A stretch of 64,000 nt of DNA from an uncultured Marinococcus sp. (GTDB taxonomy: Bacteria; Bacillota; Bacilli; Bacillales; Marinococcaceae), in assembly GCF_947493875.1 (NCBI RefSeq), contig NZ_CANLSU010000007.1, forward strand, positions 86,151 to 150,150. Direction: 5' to 3'. The position numbers and the translations under genes were made by a program. This document shows, in pieces, positions 1-8,529 of this stretch (the stretch's first letter is position 1; each line of letters opens with the position of its first letter). A model generated the notes under the pieces. It was not told the origin of the DNA, made no database searches, and worked only from the letters and a program-made list of their open reading frames with translations.

Positions 1-2
1 AT

Positions 3-1076
3 TTCCACGAGCCGCTCGGCGTTGTCGGCCAGATTATTCCGTGGAACTTCCCGATCCTTATGGGCATCTGGAAGATCGCTCCTGCGCTTGCTGCCGGCAA
101 CTGCATCGTGCTCAAACCGGCCGAACAGACCCCGGCGTCGATTTACAAGGTGCTTGAACTCGTCGAAGACCTTCTTCCGCCAGGCGTTCTGAACGTAGTG
201 AGCGGGTTTGGTGTCGAAGCCGGCAAGCCGCTGGCCCAGCACGAAGGCATTGATAAAGTGGCGTTCACCGGGGAAACCACGACCGGCCGCCTGATTATGC
301 AGTACGCTTCGGAAAATATTATTCCGGTAACGCTCGAGCTCGGCGGCAAATCACCAAATATTTTCTTTGAGGACGTAATGGCCGAGGATGACTCGTATCT
401 CGATAAAGCGATCGAGGGCTTCGTTATGTTTGCCTTGAACCAGGGGGAAGTGTGCACGTGCCCATCCCGTGCTCTCATTCAGGAATCCATTTATGACAAA
501 TTTATCGAACGGGCCATTGAACGCGTCAAAGCCATCAACGTCGGCCACCCGCTCGACACCGACACTATGATGGGCGCCCAGGCCTCCAAGGAACAGCTCG
601 ATAAAATTCTTTCGTATCTCGATATTGGAAAACAGGAAGGCGCAGAGGTTCTCGTCGGGGGCGAAGCAGCCCAGGTCGACGATGAAGACCGTTCGCAGGG
701 ATATTATGTACAGCCGACCGTATTTAAAGGCCACAACAAAATGCGTGTGTTCCAGGAAGAAATCTTCGGACCAGTGCTGAGTGTGACTACCTTTAAAACG
801 AAAGAAGAAGCGATGGAAATCGCCAACGATACGCTGTACGGCCTCGGCGCCGGCGTATGGTCCCGCGATATGAACACCGCCTACCGATTCGGGCGCGCGA
901 TCCAGGCCGGCCGTGTATGGACCAACTGCTTCCATGACTACCCGGCGCATGCAGCATTCGGCGGGTATAAAAAATCGGGTATTGGCCGGGAGAACCATAA
1001 AATGATGCTTGACCATTACCAGCAGACGAAAAACCTTCTGGTCAGCTACAGCGAACAGCCGAAGGGATTCTTTTAA
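3..1076 (+). CDS. Aldehyde dehydrogenase, AldB/ExaC-like (5' end cut by window)
   Basis: NAD(P)-dependent oxidation of an aldehyde, probably acetaldehyde, to the acid in the cytoplasm. The frame is open from the window edge and enters at the conserved [15 protein letters not shown] segment, so about 357 residues are visible and roughly the first 150 of a usual 500 are missing. [10 protein letters not shown] carries the general-base glutamate region. [11 protein letters not shown] carries the catalytic cysteine in the form typical of AldB/ExaC enzymes rather than betaine-aldehyde types. The C-terminus ([15 protein letters not shown], then [13 protein letters not shown]) also matches that subfamily. 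The DUF779 gene 40 bases downstream is the usual partner of these enzymes and supports the call. Substrate is inferred from family only. Confidence 0.93.
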   Translation, partial: FHEPLGVVGQIIPWNFPILMGIWKIAPALAAGNCIVLKPAEQTPASIYKVLELVEDLLPPGVLNVVSGFGVEAGKPLAQHEGIDKVAFTGETTTGRLIMQYASENIIPVTLELGGKSPNIFFEDVMAEDDSYLDKAIEGFVMFALNQGEVCTCPSRALIQESIYDKFIERAIERVKAINVGHPLDTDTMMGAQASKEQLDKILSYLDIGKQEGAEVLVGGEAAQVDDEDRSQGYYVQPTVFKGHNKMRVFQEEIFGPVLSVTTFKTKEEAMEIANDTLYGLGAGVWSRDMNTAYRFGRAIQAGRVWTNCFHDYPAHAAFGGYKKSGIGRENHKMMLDHYQQTKNLLVSYSEQPKGFF

Positions 1077-1116
1077 GAATCTGCCGGCCGGAAGCATATA
1101 AAAAGGAGGATTTATC

Positions 1117-1488
1117 ATGGCAGTAGAGCGTGTAACCGCTACTGACGCTGCCCTTGAACTGATTAACCGACTGACAAAGCGACATGGCCCGTTAATGTTT
1201 CACCAGTCCGGCGGCTGCTGCGACGGCAGCGCCCCGATGTGTTATCCGGAGGGCGACTTTAAAACCGGCAACAGTGACATGTATATGGGTGACATCGGCG
1301 GAGCCCCGTTTTATATGTCCAAGGATCAATTTGAATACTGGAAGCATACGCAGCTGATTATTGATGTGGTCGATGGCCGGGGCGGAATGTTTTCTCTCGA
1401 AGGGCCAGAGGGTAAACGGTTTTTAACCCGCTCACGGGTGTTTTCCGAAGAAGAACGCACCGAGCTCGAACAAAATTCTGCTGTTTAA
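1117..1488 (+). CDS. DUF779 family protein
   Basis: A 123-residue protein of the DUF779 family, which is commonly encoded next to AldB/ExaC-type acetaldehyde dehydrogenases; its biochemical role is not established. The conserved core FHQSGGCCDGSAPMC, with paired cysteines near residues 33-34 and one near residue 42, and the VVDGRGGMFSLEGPEG segment are visible. The cysteines could bind metal or be redox active, which is inference. The start is well placed behind AAAAAGGAGG. It lies 40 bases after the dehydrogenase with no terminator between, and a strong terminator follows, so the two genes form one transcription unit. Confidence 0.9.
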   Translation: MAVERVTATDAALELINRLTKRHGPLMFHQSGGCCDGSAPMCYPEGDFKTGNSDMYMGDIGGAPFYMSKDQFEYWKHTQLIIDVVDGRGGMFSLEGPEGKRFLTRSRVFSEEERTELEQNSAV

Positions 1489-1494
1489 ACGTCC

Positions 1495-1528
1495 AGGCAT
1501 TCTGCATTTACGCAGAATGCCTTTTTTT
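1495..1528 (+). terminator. Intrinsic terminator after DUF779 gene
   Basis: An 11-bp perfect stem (AGGCATTCTGC with its complement) encloses a 6-base loop and is followed by a run of seven T. It ends the dehydrogenase-DUF779 unit. Confidence 0.93.
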
Positions 1529-1632
1529 CTGCCTGGTGTGCCTATTGTCATTTCGGGTATTTCTTATTATTCTATAATTAACAAAGAAATAAGCACCGTT
1601 TGAGGGCGCGCTACAGTAAAGGATGAAGGCCT

Positions 1633-2205
1633 ATGCATCATTCATCAGCATCACCATTCAGACCCTTCCCCACCCTGGAGACGTCAAGGCTCCGGCTCCG
1701 GGCTCTGCGGTATTCAGATCTTGAAGATATTTACGAATACGCCTCCAACCCGCTTGTCTCCCGCAACGTTTTGTGGGACACCCACAGAAGCCGCGGAGAA
1801 ACAAAAGATTTTCTGGATATCACGATGAACTCCTATAAATACGGCGACCGGGCACCGTTTGGCATCGAACGCAAGGATTCCGGCAAAGTAATCGGCACTA
1901 TCGATTTTGTGCATTGGGACCGTGGCCACGCCAATGGGGAAATTGGATACACGCTCGCCCCTGATCATTGGAACCAGGGGTTCGGCTCGGAAGCAGCACG
2001 GGAAATCATCCGCTTCGGCTTTGAAGATATGGGCCTGCACCGGATTGAAGCCCGGTGTTTTATCGAAAATACAGCCTCAGCCAAGGTGATGGAAAAGGTC
2101 GGCATGGTGCATGAAGGCACACTGCGCCGTTCCCTGTTGATCCAGGGGGCGCGGCGGGATGTAATGATTTACGCAATTTTAAAAACAGAATGGAAAAATA
2201 ATTAA
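1633..2205 (+). CDS. GNAT N-acetyltransferase, RimJ/RimL type
   Basis: A 190-residue acetyl-CoA-dependent acetyltransferase of the RimJ/RimL branch, which acetylates protein N-termini or small amines; the substrate here is unknown. LETSRLRLRAL at the N-terminus is the usual opening. EIGYTLAPDHWNQGFGSEA holds the acetyl-CoA-binding loop. HRIEARCFIENTASAKVMEKVGM is the conserved C-terminal block. It is monocistronic: the DUF779 terminator lies upstream and a bidirectional terminator begins at its stop codon. A second GNAT of the same branch is encoded at 4996-5583, but the two are clearly divergent. Confidence 0.9.
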   Translation: MHHSSASPFRPFPTLETSRLRLRALRYSDLEDIYEYASNPLVSRNVLWDTHRSRGETKDFLDITMNSYKYGDRAPFGIERKDSGKVIGTIDFVHWDRGHANGEIGYTLAPDHWNQGFGSEAAREIIRFGFEDMGLHRIEARCFIENTASAKVMEKVGMVHEGTLRRSLLIQGARRDVMIYAILKTEWKNN

Positions 2206-2232
2206 AACAGCCGACGATGCGGCTGTTTTTTT
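2204..2232. terminator. Bidirectional terminator between GNAT gene and dgkB
   Basis: The stem CAGCCG/CGGCTG with a 6-base loop is flanked by A-rich sequence on the left and a T run on the right, so it can stop both the plus-strand GNAT gene and the convergent dgkB. It overlaps both stop codons. Confidence 0.85.
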
Positions 2233-3118
2233 ACGGACAGAACAATTCAATATGCTGGTATAAATTTTCAAACGTCGTCGGCAGATGACCTCCGTATTCC
2301 CCGTCGAGATTCAGCTGCATGTCTTCTTCTGCTTCTATACGAAGCTGTTTCGCTTTAAAATACTTTATTTTAGGATTCTCCAGATGCCGGCCGCGTAATG
2401 CCTGGCGCAGCAGCTGGCTGAATTCAAACATTGTCATCTTCTGTACGATCATCACATCAAAATAGCCGTCATTATACTCTGCCTGCGGAAGAAGCTTTTC
2501 AAAACCGCCGACAGAATTGGTGTTGGATACGAGAAACATTGTAATTTCTTCCTCGAGAAACTTTCCATCATATTCAACAGTCGTCATCTGCGGCTGCAGG
2601 GACCAGAATTTCTCAAACCCCTTAATGAAATAGGCAGCCTGTCCCAGGGCCGTTTTCAGTCCCTTTGGGGTGTCATAGGTGAGTTCTGTCAGCTTCCCGC
2701 CCGCGGCAATATTAATAAAGTATGAGCCATTCGCCTTTCCTATATCAATCTCCTGGGTGCGCCCGCGTACAAATACGTCACAGACTTCTCCAATTTCTTT
2801 TCCCTGCAGGCCAAGAGCACGAGCAAAATCATTCGTCGTTCCAGCAGGAATAAGCCCTACTTTGGGACGCCACTCCTGTTCAGCAATTCCGTTGATAACC
2901 TCAAAAATAGTTCCGTCCCCGCCTACGGCAATCACGGCTTCGAACCTGTCCTCCGAGGCGCGGCGTGCCTCATCCCGGGCATCCCCTTCCCCGCGGGTCA
3001 TAAATGCCGATGTTTCGTACCCTGCCTGCTCCATCCGGTCCAATATATAGGGCACCTGCCGCTCCATCTGTTCTCTTCCAGACGTTGGATTGTAAATTAT
3101 TCTTGCTCGTTTTCGCAT
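2231..3118 (-). CDS. dgkB: Diacylglycerol kinase DgkB
   Basis: Soluble lipid kinase that phosphorylates diacylglycerol to phosphatidic acid, returning DAG made during lipoteichoic acid synthesis to phospholipid synthesis. The 295-residue length is normal. The N-terminal nucleotide-binding motif GGDGT is at residues 66-70 and PAGTTNDFAR at 91-100. The C-terminal beta-sandwich half includes NTNSVGGFEKLLP. It starts with ATG behind AGGGGT. In B. subtilis this gene (yerQ) lies a few genes from gatB on the same strand. The same neighbourhood is kept here, but an unrelated accessory segment separates them. Confidence 0.95.
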   Translation of the reverse strand: MRKRARIIYNPTSGREQMERQVPYILDRMEQAGYETSAFMTRGEGDARDEARRASEDRFEAVIAVGGDGTIFEVINGIAEQEWRPKVGLIPAGTTNDFARALGLQGKEIGEVCDVFVRGRTQEIDIGKANGSYFINIAAGGKLTELTYDTPKGLKTALGQAAYFIKGFEKFWSLQPQMTTVEYDGKFLEEEITMFLVSNTNSVGGFEKLLPQAEYNDGYFDVMIVQKMTMFEFSQLLRQALRGRHLENPKIKYFKAKQLRIEAEEDMQLNLDGEYGGHLPTTFENLYQHIELFCP

Positions 3119-3234
3119 ATTTTAACCCCTATTACATCGAAGATTTCAACTCATTTGAATAATATATAAAAGAACTATCTTTCTCCGCCTTTGTTACATG
3201 CGTTACTAATTAATTGTATACTATTGTTAATTCA

Positions 3235-4170
3235 TTAAACAGTAGCAGTTGTAGGGTCGATACTACCCGGTTGAAAATATGGGCGCTGCGCCAACGCGGC
3301 ACGCTGAAAACGCAGATAGTTTTGAAGAATAAAGTCATAAAAAATCGTCTGACCTTTTTCTTCTAAATAAAATAAAGACTTCTCCATACAACGCAGCGCT
3401 TCTTTTATATTACCTAAATAATATAAACATATTCCTTTTTGATAATATAATTCTCCCAATAAATATAATGACTCTTGCTCATATACGTTTTTAATTCCTT
3501 CATCAACAACTTTCAACCCTTCTTTAAATTTATTAGAATTTGCATAAACTACACATGTATTAAAATATATTTTTGTTTGCATCGGGCCCCATTGATCTAT
3601 AGGTAGTTTTTTATACAAAGTTCTTGCTTCATCAAAATATTTAACTGCTTTACTAAATTCCTTTGTGTCCATAAAAATAGTGCCAAAATTTATTATAATA
3701 CCTATGTCTTCTTCTGTAATACTCAACGTTTCCGTCTTAAGGTCTCTAGCTAATTGCAATAATTCTAAGGCTTCTTCTTTTTCATTTGTTAATTTAAAAT
3801 GTAAAATAGCTCTTTTCCATAATAAAAACTTTTTATGCACTGGCTTTCTAAAAAGAGGATTTTTTAATTCTTCTCTTATGATATTCATTGCCTCAATGAA
3901 ATCATAGTCGCGGATTAATTTATCAATTTTATCTTTAGTGTCCCTAATATAATTAAATCGTGGAGCTTCATGATCGTCAAAAAAATAACTTATCTTAACC
4001 CCTAATTTTATAGCTATCAAATTTAAAATTTCTGCAGTCGGTTGCATTTCATTTCTTTCAATTTTGGAAATAGCTTTTTGTGAACATATACTTTTAGCTA
4101 GTTCACTTTGGCTAACTTCATAGTATTGTCTTAGATCTTTAAGTTTTGTGCCCAAAGTCAATATTTCCAT
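3235..4170 (-). CDS. PlcR-like peptide-responsive transcription regulator (RNPP family)
   Basis: A 311-residue regulator with an N-terminal XRE-type helix-turn-helix (about residues 8-62; SQSELAKSICSQKAISKIE is the helix pair). A helical TPR-like region follows from about residue 75 to 300. This is the architecture and near the length of PlcR (285 residues). The pattern LLGELYYQKGICLYYLG near residue 250 closely resembles PlcR (LIGQLYYQRGECLRKLE). RNPP regulators bind an imported short peptide through the TPR groove, which switches DNA binding. The start has AGGAGG seven bases upstream. The gene is visibly more AT-rich than its neighbours except for the last 70 bases, which suggests acquisition. 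A divergent secreted-peptide gene begins 172 bases upstream and is the likely ligand source. PrgX- or Rgg-type ligand specificity is the alternative. Confidence 0.85.
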   Translation of the reverse strand: MEILTLGTKLKDLRQYYEVSQSELAKSICSQKAISKIERNEMQPTAEILNLIAIKLGVKISYFFDDHEAPRFNYIRDTKDKIDKLIRDYDFIEAMNIIREELKNPLFRKPVHKKFLLWKRAILHFKLTNEKEEALELLQLARDLKTETLSITEEDIGIIINFGTIFMDTKEFSKAVKYFDEARTLYKKLPIDQWGPMQTKIYFNTCVVYANSNKFKEGLKVVDEGIKNVYEQESLYLLGELYYQKGICLYYLGNIKEALRCMEKSLFYLEEKGQTIFYDFILQNYLRFQRAALAQRPYFQPGSIDPTTATV

Positions 4171-4188
4171 AACAACCTCCTGTTTAGT

Positions 4189-4236
4189 ACTATAGTTCTT
4201 AAGATTTCTATTGTATCATGAATACTGGATCTTAAG
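4189..4236. promoter_or_regulatory. Candidate promoter and CTTAAG operator pair in divergent region
   Basis: The intergenic region between the regulator (minus) and the peptide gene (plus) has a minus-strand -10 box TATAGT at 4189-4194. It also has two arms, CTTAAGAT (4198-4205) and ATCTTAAG (4229-4236), which are reverse complements 31 bases apart centre to centre, about three helical turns. The first arm lies just upstream of the regulator's -10 box. This suggests autoregulation and control of the divergent gene, but the site assignment is inference. Confidence 0.4.
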
Positions 4237-4342
4237 GCATTTAATCACCTCTAAAGCCTGAATTCCCGGAATACACTTTTTTATTAATTGTGTAATAATA
4301 TGGATAGAGCTTGATTAACTAGTCTTTAGGAGGAATGCAGTA

Positions 4343-4450
4343 ATGTCCAAAGCGTATTTGTGTAAAATAGCAACCTTTGCCATAATGGCATCATTTGCAG
4401 TTGCTGCTGGGGATTTTCAAACTCTAGTCAACCTGCCTGGAGTAGCTTAA
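4343..4450 (+). CDS. PapR-like signalling peptide precursor (35 aa)
   Basis: A 35-codon gene. A TAGGAGGA ribosome binding site sits nine bases before ATG, and a terminator follows about 80 bases downstream. The peptide has a short charged start (K3, K8), a hydrophobic stretch at residues 9-22 with an AVA-type signal peptidase context near 19-21, and a polar tail ending in TLVNLPGVA. This is the layout of a secreted pheromone precursor. PapR of Bacillus cereus (48 aa) is also secreted and cut to a C-terminal heptapeptide ADLPFEF. The last seven residues here, VNLPGVA, align with it at [D/N]-L-P. It lies divergent to a PlcR-like regulator. Cysteine 7 is in the charged region, so this is not a lipoprotein. 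Mature form and receptor pairing are inferred. Confidence 0.75.
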   Translation: MSKAYLCKIATFAIMASFAVAAGDFQTLVNLPGVA

Positions 4451-4532
4451 TATCTAAGTTCTAAGCGTAAACCGTCACCCTCGACACACGTTTCACACCA
4501 TTAACCAAGCTTACCCCTGTTATATTTTTGTA

Positions 4533-4568
4533 TCCCTTGCAGTTTAGCTGGCAGGGGATTCTTTTTTA
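4533..4568 (+). terminator. Intrinsic terminator after peptide gene
   Basis: An 8-bp stem (TCCCTTGC with GCAGGGGA, one G-T pair) with a 10-base loop is followed by TTCTTTTTTATT. It closes a short transcript that contains only the peptide gene; nothing else was recognised in 4451-4532. Confidence 0.8.
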
Positions 4569-4610
4569 TTACTTATTGCCTGACCATTTATTGGCATAGG
4601 AGGAGCGGCC

Positions 4611-4922
4611 ATGCATCCGGACCAACATATTGCTTATTTTGTAGATCAATTTTTGTACCAGCTGGATCGTGCGGATGACCCGGCGGAGCTCTGCCAGCTC
4701 CGCGACCGCGTATTTGAACACGGGGCCCTGATTGACACGCGCATCCCTTATATTGAAATGATGGGAACGATCTGGCATAAACACCCCGCCACTATTCAGA
4801 AGGCACTTGAGGAAGAGCCTGTCTGCTACGGGCTTTTGGTTGACATGTTTGAGCATATTTCTTCGAACCAGTTTGTCTATATGCGCTGGCGCCTCCAGGA
4901 ATGGGCCAGGCTTTCTGCTTGA
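4611..4922 (+). CDS. Uncharacterised 103-residue protein
   Basis: I do not recognise this family. The gene looks real: AGGAGG stands seven bases before ATG, codon use matches the neighbours, and it is followed 73 bases later by a GNAT gene on the same strand with no terminator between. The protein is acidic, mostly helical by eye, without a signal peptide or membrane segment. It is rich in aromatic and charged residues (MHPDQHIAYFVDQFLYQLD at the start, VYMRWRLQEWARL near the end) and has two isolated cysteines. It begins right after the peptide-gene terminator, so it may be a target of the adjacent PlcR-like regulator. That is a guess from position. Confidence 0.7.
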   Translation: MHPDQHIAYFVDQFLYQLDRADDPAELCQLRDRVFEHGALIDTRIPYIEMMGTIWHKHPATIQKALEEEPVCYGLLVDMFEHISSNQFVYMRWRLQEWARLSA

Positions 4923-4995
4923 TTCGAAAAAGGGTTATATTCGGGAAAATATCGGGAAAATACTCTCCACCTATAGTTTTCGGAGGGGATAAAAA

Positions 4996-5583
4996 ATGGC
5001 TGAGTTTACCGTGGATTCCCAAATGTACCTTCGCCCGTTTAAGGAACACGATGCTCCCGACTACCTGCAGCTCGTCGAAGCCAACCGTTCTTATTTACGG
5101 CACTGGCTTCCCTGGGTCGATAAGACACGCGAACTGCGTGACGTACTCCGCTTTTTTGAATACCGGTCCAGGCTAGCCCGCCGCGGCACCTCCTATACAT
5201 TTGGTATCTGGTATGAAGGCAGGCTCGCCGGTGCGATCAGCTTCAACCACGTGTACCGGCTGACCCGGCGCACCGTTATTGGCTACTGGCTCGCCGCCCC
5301 CTTTCAGGGCAGAGGCATTATGACCCGGGCGGTACAGACATTGACTGATTATGCCTTTCAGGATATTCATCTCCGGCGTGTGGATATTTGTGTCGCTCCA
5401 AATAACCGTCCCAGCCGTTCGATTCCGGAGCGGCTCGGCTTTGAAAAATATAAATACGTGCGTAACGCTGAATGGCTGTATGATCATTACGTCGATCACG
5501 TTGTCTATACCATGCGTTCACGCTTTTGGTTTCCGGCCATTCTAGGTACCGGAATGGAGCATACAAAAACCCCGCAGTTTTAA
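4996..5583 (+). CDS. GNAT N-acetyltransferase, RimL/YdaF type
   Basis: A 195-residue acetyltransferase of the RimL group, the branch that acetylates ribosomal protein L7/L12 in enterobacteria; the substrate here is unknown. YLRPFKEHDAPDYLQLVEAN opens the fold. IGYWLAAPFQGRGIMTRAV is the acetyl-CoA pyrophosphate loop. RRVDICVAPNNRPSRSIPERLGF is the conserved C-terminal block. It starts with ATG behind CGGAGGGG. The stop codon lies in the middle of the terminator hairpin shared with gatB. It is probably co-transcribed with the preceding orphan gene. Confidence 0.9.
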   Translation: MAEFTVDSQMYLRPFKEHDAPDYLQLVEANRSYLRHWLPWVDKTRELRDVLRFFEYRSRLARRGTSYTFGIWYEGRLAGAISFNHVYRLTRRTVIGYWLAAPFQGRGIMTRAVQTLTDYAFQDIHLRRVDICVAPNNRPSRSIPERLGFEKYKYVRNAEWLYDHYVDHVVYTMRSRFWFPAILGTGMEHTKTPQF

Positions 5584-5600
5584 AACTGCGGGGTTTTTGT
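5563..5600. terminator. Bidirectional terminator between GNAT gene and gatB
   Basis: A perfect 18-bp inverted repeat (ACAAAAACCCCGCAGTTT and its complement) with only TA between the arms. The GNAT stop codon TAA begins at the centre, and gatB ends two bases beyond on the other strand. Confidence 0.95.
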
Positions 5601-5601
5601 A

Positions 5602-7038
5602 TTAGCGCTGTTCCATACCCTCAAGAATTAAAGAGTTCACCATTTGCGGGTTGGCTTTCCCCTTCGTTTCCTTCATCACCTGGCCGACTAAGAAGCCGAG
5701 CGCTTTGTCTTTTCCGTTTTTGTAGTCTTCGATCGACTGCGGATTGTTATCCAGTATACCATCGACGACCTGCTTAAGCTCTCCTTCATCAGAGATCTGC
5801 ATAAGTCCTTTGTCTTTTACGATCTGTTCCGGATCGCCGCCCTGCTCCATTACATCTGCAAAAACCTGCTTGGCAATTTTGCTTGAAATGGTGCCCTTTT
5901 CAATGAGTTCAATCAGCTTGGCGAGCGACTGCGGCGTGAGCGCGGTCTCTTCGATATCCATATCGTTGTTGTTTAAATACCCGCTTACCTCACCCATCAG
6001 CCAGTTGGCCGTGAGCTTGCTGTCCGCTCCGGCCTCAACAGTTTCCTGGAAAAAGTCTGCGATTGCCTTGGACTGCACCAGCACCGAGGCGTCGTATTCG
6101 GAAAGACCGAAGTCCTCGATATAACGCTTCTTCCGGGCGTCCGGCAGCTCGGGAATTAGTGAACGGATTCGTGATTTCCAGTCTTCATCAATATAGTAAG
6201 TGACCAGGTCCGGCTCCGGGAAGTAACGGTAATCGTCCGAACCTTCTTTGATACGCATCAGAATCGTTTCTTTTTTCGCATCATCCCACCGACGCGTTTC
6301 CTGCAGTACTTCCCCGCCGGCAAGCAGTTCTTTTTCCTGGCGCTCTTCTTCAAACGACAGCCCTTTTTGTACATTCGTAAATGAGTTCAGGTTTTTCAGC
6401 TCGGTTTTTGTGCCGAATTCCTCCTGGCCGGCCGGACGGATGGAAATATTCGCATCACAACGGAGCGATCCTTCTTCCATTTTGCAGTCGGACACGTCGG
6501 TATACTGCAGAATCGCTTTTAGTTTTTCCAGATAGGCGTAGCCTTCCTCGGGCGTTGTAATATCCGGTTCTGATACGATTTCAATCAGAGGTGTGCCGAC
6601 ACGGTTAAAGTCCACCAGAGAGTGGTCGCCGTCTTCGTCGTGCGTGAGCTTTCCGGCATCTTCTTCCATGTGAATACGGGTGATACCGATACGCTTCGGC
6701 CCGTTTTCTTCTGTTTCAATGTCGATCCAGCCGTTTTCCCCGATCGGCTGGTCAAACTGGGAAATTTGATATGCCTTTGGGTTATCGGGATAAAAATAGT
6801 TTTTCCGGTCGAATTTCGTTTCTGCGGCAATGTCGCAGTTCAATGCGAGCGCTGCTTTCATGGCGAAGTTAACCGCCTGCTCGTTCAAAACCGGCAGCAC
6901 TCCCGGATGGCCCAGGCAGACCGGGCACGTATGCGTATTCGGAGGAGCACCAAATTCGGTTGAGCAGTTGCAGAAAATCTTTGTGTTTGTTTTTAACTCT
7001 GCATGGACTTCGAGTCCAATGATTGTTTCAAAGTTCAT
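5602..7038 (-). CDS. gatB: Asp/Glu-tRNA(Asn/Gln) amidotransferase subunit B
   Basis: Subunit B of GatCAB, which converts misacylated Glu-tRNA(Gln) or Asp-tRNA(Asn) to the correct amide. GatB binds the tRNA and carries the kinase/transamidase site. I chose ATG at 7038 (478 residues, [15 protein letters not shown]) because GGGGAGGA lies nine bases upstream. A longer reading frame exists but lacks homology. Cysteines 23, 25, 38 and 41 (CNC and CPVC) form the zinc-knuckle arrangement seen in many GatB proteins. [16 protein letters not shown] residues (here [13 protein letters not shown]) and the C-terminal YqeY-like tail domain are present. It follows gatA by 16 bases, the last gene of the gatCAB operon. 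Confidence 0.97.
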   Translation of the reverse strand: MNFETIIGLEVHAELKTNTKIFCNCSTEFGAPPNTHTCPVCLGHPGVLPVLNEQAVNFAMKAALALNCDIAAETKFDRKNYFYPDNPKAYQISQFDQPIGENGWIDIETEENGPKRIGITRIHMEEDAGKLTHDEDGDHSLVDFNRVGTPLIEIVSEPDITTPEEGYAYLEKLKAILQYTDVSDCKMEEGSLRCDANISIRPAGQEEFGTKTELKNLNSFTNVQKGLSFEEERQEKELLAGGEVLQETRRWDDAKKETILMRIKEGSDDYRYFPEPDLVTYYIDEDWKSRIRSLIPELPDARKKRYIEDFGLSEYDASVLVQSKAIADFFQETVEAGADSKLTANWLMGEVSGYLNNNDMDIEETALTPQSLAKLIELIEKGTISSKIAKQVFADVMEQGGDPEQIVKDKGLMQISDEGELKQVVDGILDNNPQSIEDYKNGKDKALGFLVGQVMKETKGKANPQMVNSLILEGMEQR

Positions 7039-7054
7039 GGTCCTGGTTCCTCCC

Positions 7055-8512
7055 CTATAATTCCGGTCTGGCTTTATGGTGTTCAGTTGTCTGCTCAAAA
7101 GCGTGAGCAACTGTATAAATCGTTTCTTCAGCAAACGGCTTGGCGATAATCTGCAGGCCTACCGGCATATTGTCCGAGAAGCCGCACGGCACAGAAATCG
7201 CCGGAATGCCCGCCAGGTTTACCGGAATGGTTAGAATATCGTTGGCGTACATGGTGAGCGGGTCATCGAGCTGTTCCCCGAGTTTAAACGCAGTCGTCGG
7301 TGCCGTTGGCCCAACGATGACGTCGTAATCGGCAAATACTTTTTCGAAATCCCGGCGGATGAGCGTCCGTACCTGCTGAGCCTTTTTATAGTAGGCATCA
7401 TAATAACCGGCGCTCAAAGCAAATGTTCCGAGCATGATCCGGCGCTTTACTTCTTCGCCGAAGCCTTTGCTGCGGGTTTCTTTGTACATTTCCACCAGGT
7501 CTTTCGCGTTTTCATCGCGAACACCGTAACGGACACCGTCAAAGCGGGCCAGGTTGGCTGAAGCCTCTGAAGAAGCGATTAAATAGTAGGCAGCAACTGC
7601 ATATTTTGAATGCGGCAGGGAGACCTCCTCCCACACTGCACCCTGATCCTCTAAAACCTTCAGCGCTTCAAGCACCCGTTGTTTGACGCCTTCATCCACG
7701 CCTTCACCGATGTATTCAGATGGCACACCAATTTTCAGGCCCTTGACGTCCTTGCCCAGTGCCTCCAGATAATTTGGCACCTGTACATCGGCAGAGGTGG
7801 AGTCGTTCTCCGAATGGCCGGCAATCTGCTGCAATACGTAAGCATTATCCTCCACGGAGCGGGTAAGCGGCCCAATCTGATCCAGGGAAGAAGCGAAAGC
7901 AACAAGACCATACCGCGATACGCGTCCGTAGGTAGGCTTCAAGCCGACAACTCCGCAGTAGGACGCCGGCTGGCGGATGGATCCGCCCGTGTCCGACCCT
8001 AATGAAAACAGGACTTCGCCGGCTGCCACTGAGGCTGCCGAACCGCCGCTCGAACCGCCTGGAACGTACTCAGTGTTCCACGGATTTCTCGTTTCCTGCA
8101 CACCGGAGTTCTCCGTCGAGGATCCCATGGCGAATTCGTCCATGTTCAGCTTCCCGACGGTTACCGTTTCTGCCTCTCCAAGCTTATCCATCACGGTCGC
8201 ATTATGAACCGGGTCAAAGTTTGCAAGCAGCTGGCTCGCGCAGGTGGTCCGCAGGTCCTGGGTGATGATATTATCTTTAATACCTGCTGGCATGCCGAAC
8301 AAAAATGGAACCTCACCGCCGTTTTGAATCTGCTTGTCGAGCTTTTCAGCCTGTGCGAGTGCCCGGTCTTCGTTTAACGTTAAAAACGCTTTTACATCTG
8401 TGTCTACTTCACGAATACGCGCAAATGAGGCTTCCACCAGTTCGGCGACAGTTACTTCCTGATTTTTTATCTTTGTATGTAACGACGCTACATTTTCTTC
8501 CAAAATGGACAT
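7055..8512 (-). CDS. gatA: Asp/Glu-tRNA(Asn/Gln) amidotransferase subunit A
   Basis: The glutaminase subunit of GatCAB. It releases ammonia from glutamine and channels it to GatB. The 485-residue length is normal for the amidase-signature family. The catalytic lysine is K79 in PAGIKDNI. The Gly/Ser-rich stretch [14 protein letters not shown], followed by [11 protein letters not shown], supplies the cis-Ser and nucleophilic Ser. The gene lies 17 bases after gatC and 16 before gatB, all minus strand. The start is ATG behind AAGGGAG. Confidence 0.97.
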   Translation of the reverse strand: MSILEENVASLHTKIKNQEVTVAELVEASFARIREVDTDVKAFLTLNEDRALAQAEKLDKQIQNGGEVPFLFGMPAGIKDNIITQDLRTTCASQLLANFDPVHNATVMDKLGEAETVTVGKLNMDEFAMGSSTENSGVQETRNPWNTEYVPGGSSGGSAASVAAGEVLFSLGSDTGGSIRQPASYCGVVGLKPTYGRVSRYGLVAFASSLDQIGPLTRSVEDNAYVLQQIAGHSENDSTSADVQVPNYLEALGKDVKGLKIGVPSEYIGEGVDEGVKQRVLEALKVLEDQGAVWEEVSLPHSKYAVAAYYLIASSEASANLARFDGVRYGVRDENAKDLVEMYKETRSKGFGEEVKRRIMLGTFALSAGYYDAYYKKAQQVRTLIRRDFEKVFADYDVIVGPTAPTTAFKLGEQLDDPLTMYANDILTIPVNLAGIPAISVPCGFSDNMPVGLQIIAKPFAEETIYTVAHAFEQTTEHHKARPEL

Positions 8513-8529
8513 ACGTTATCTCCCTTCTT

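Noticed and set aside
351..1118. 255-residue minus-strand frame inside the aldehyde dehydrogenase
   Set aside because: Opposite strand holds the catalytic motifs of the dehydrogenase; no binding site or homology.
4343..4450. Peptide gene as a lipoprotein or lantibiotic precursor
   Set aside because: The only cysteine is at residue 7, before the hydrophobic core, so there is no lipobox and no Cys/Ser-rich core for a lantibiotic; no modification genes lie nearby.
3235..4450. Phage AimR-AimP arbitrium system
   Set aside because: The TPR regulator resembles PlcR more closely, no phage genes are nearby, and arbitrium pairs lie on one strand.
7039..7134. N-terminal extension of GatB
   Set aside because: It runs through the 3' end of gatA with no homology; GGGGAGGA marks the ATG at 7038.
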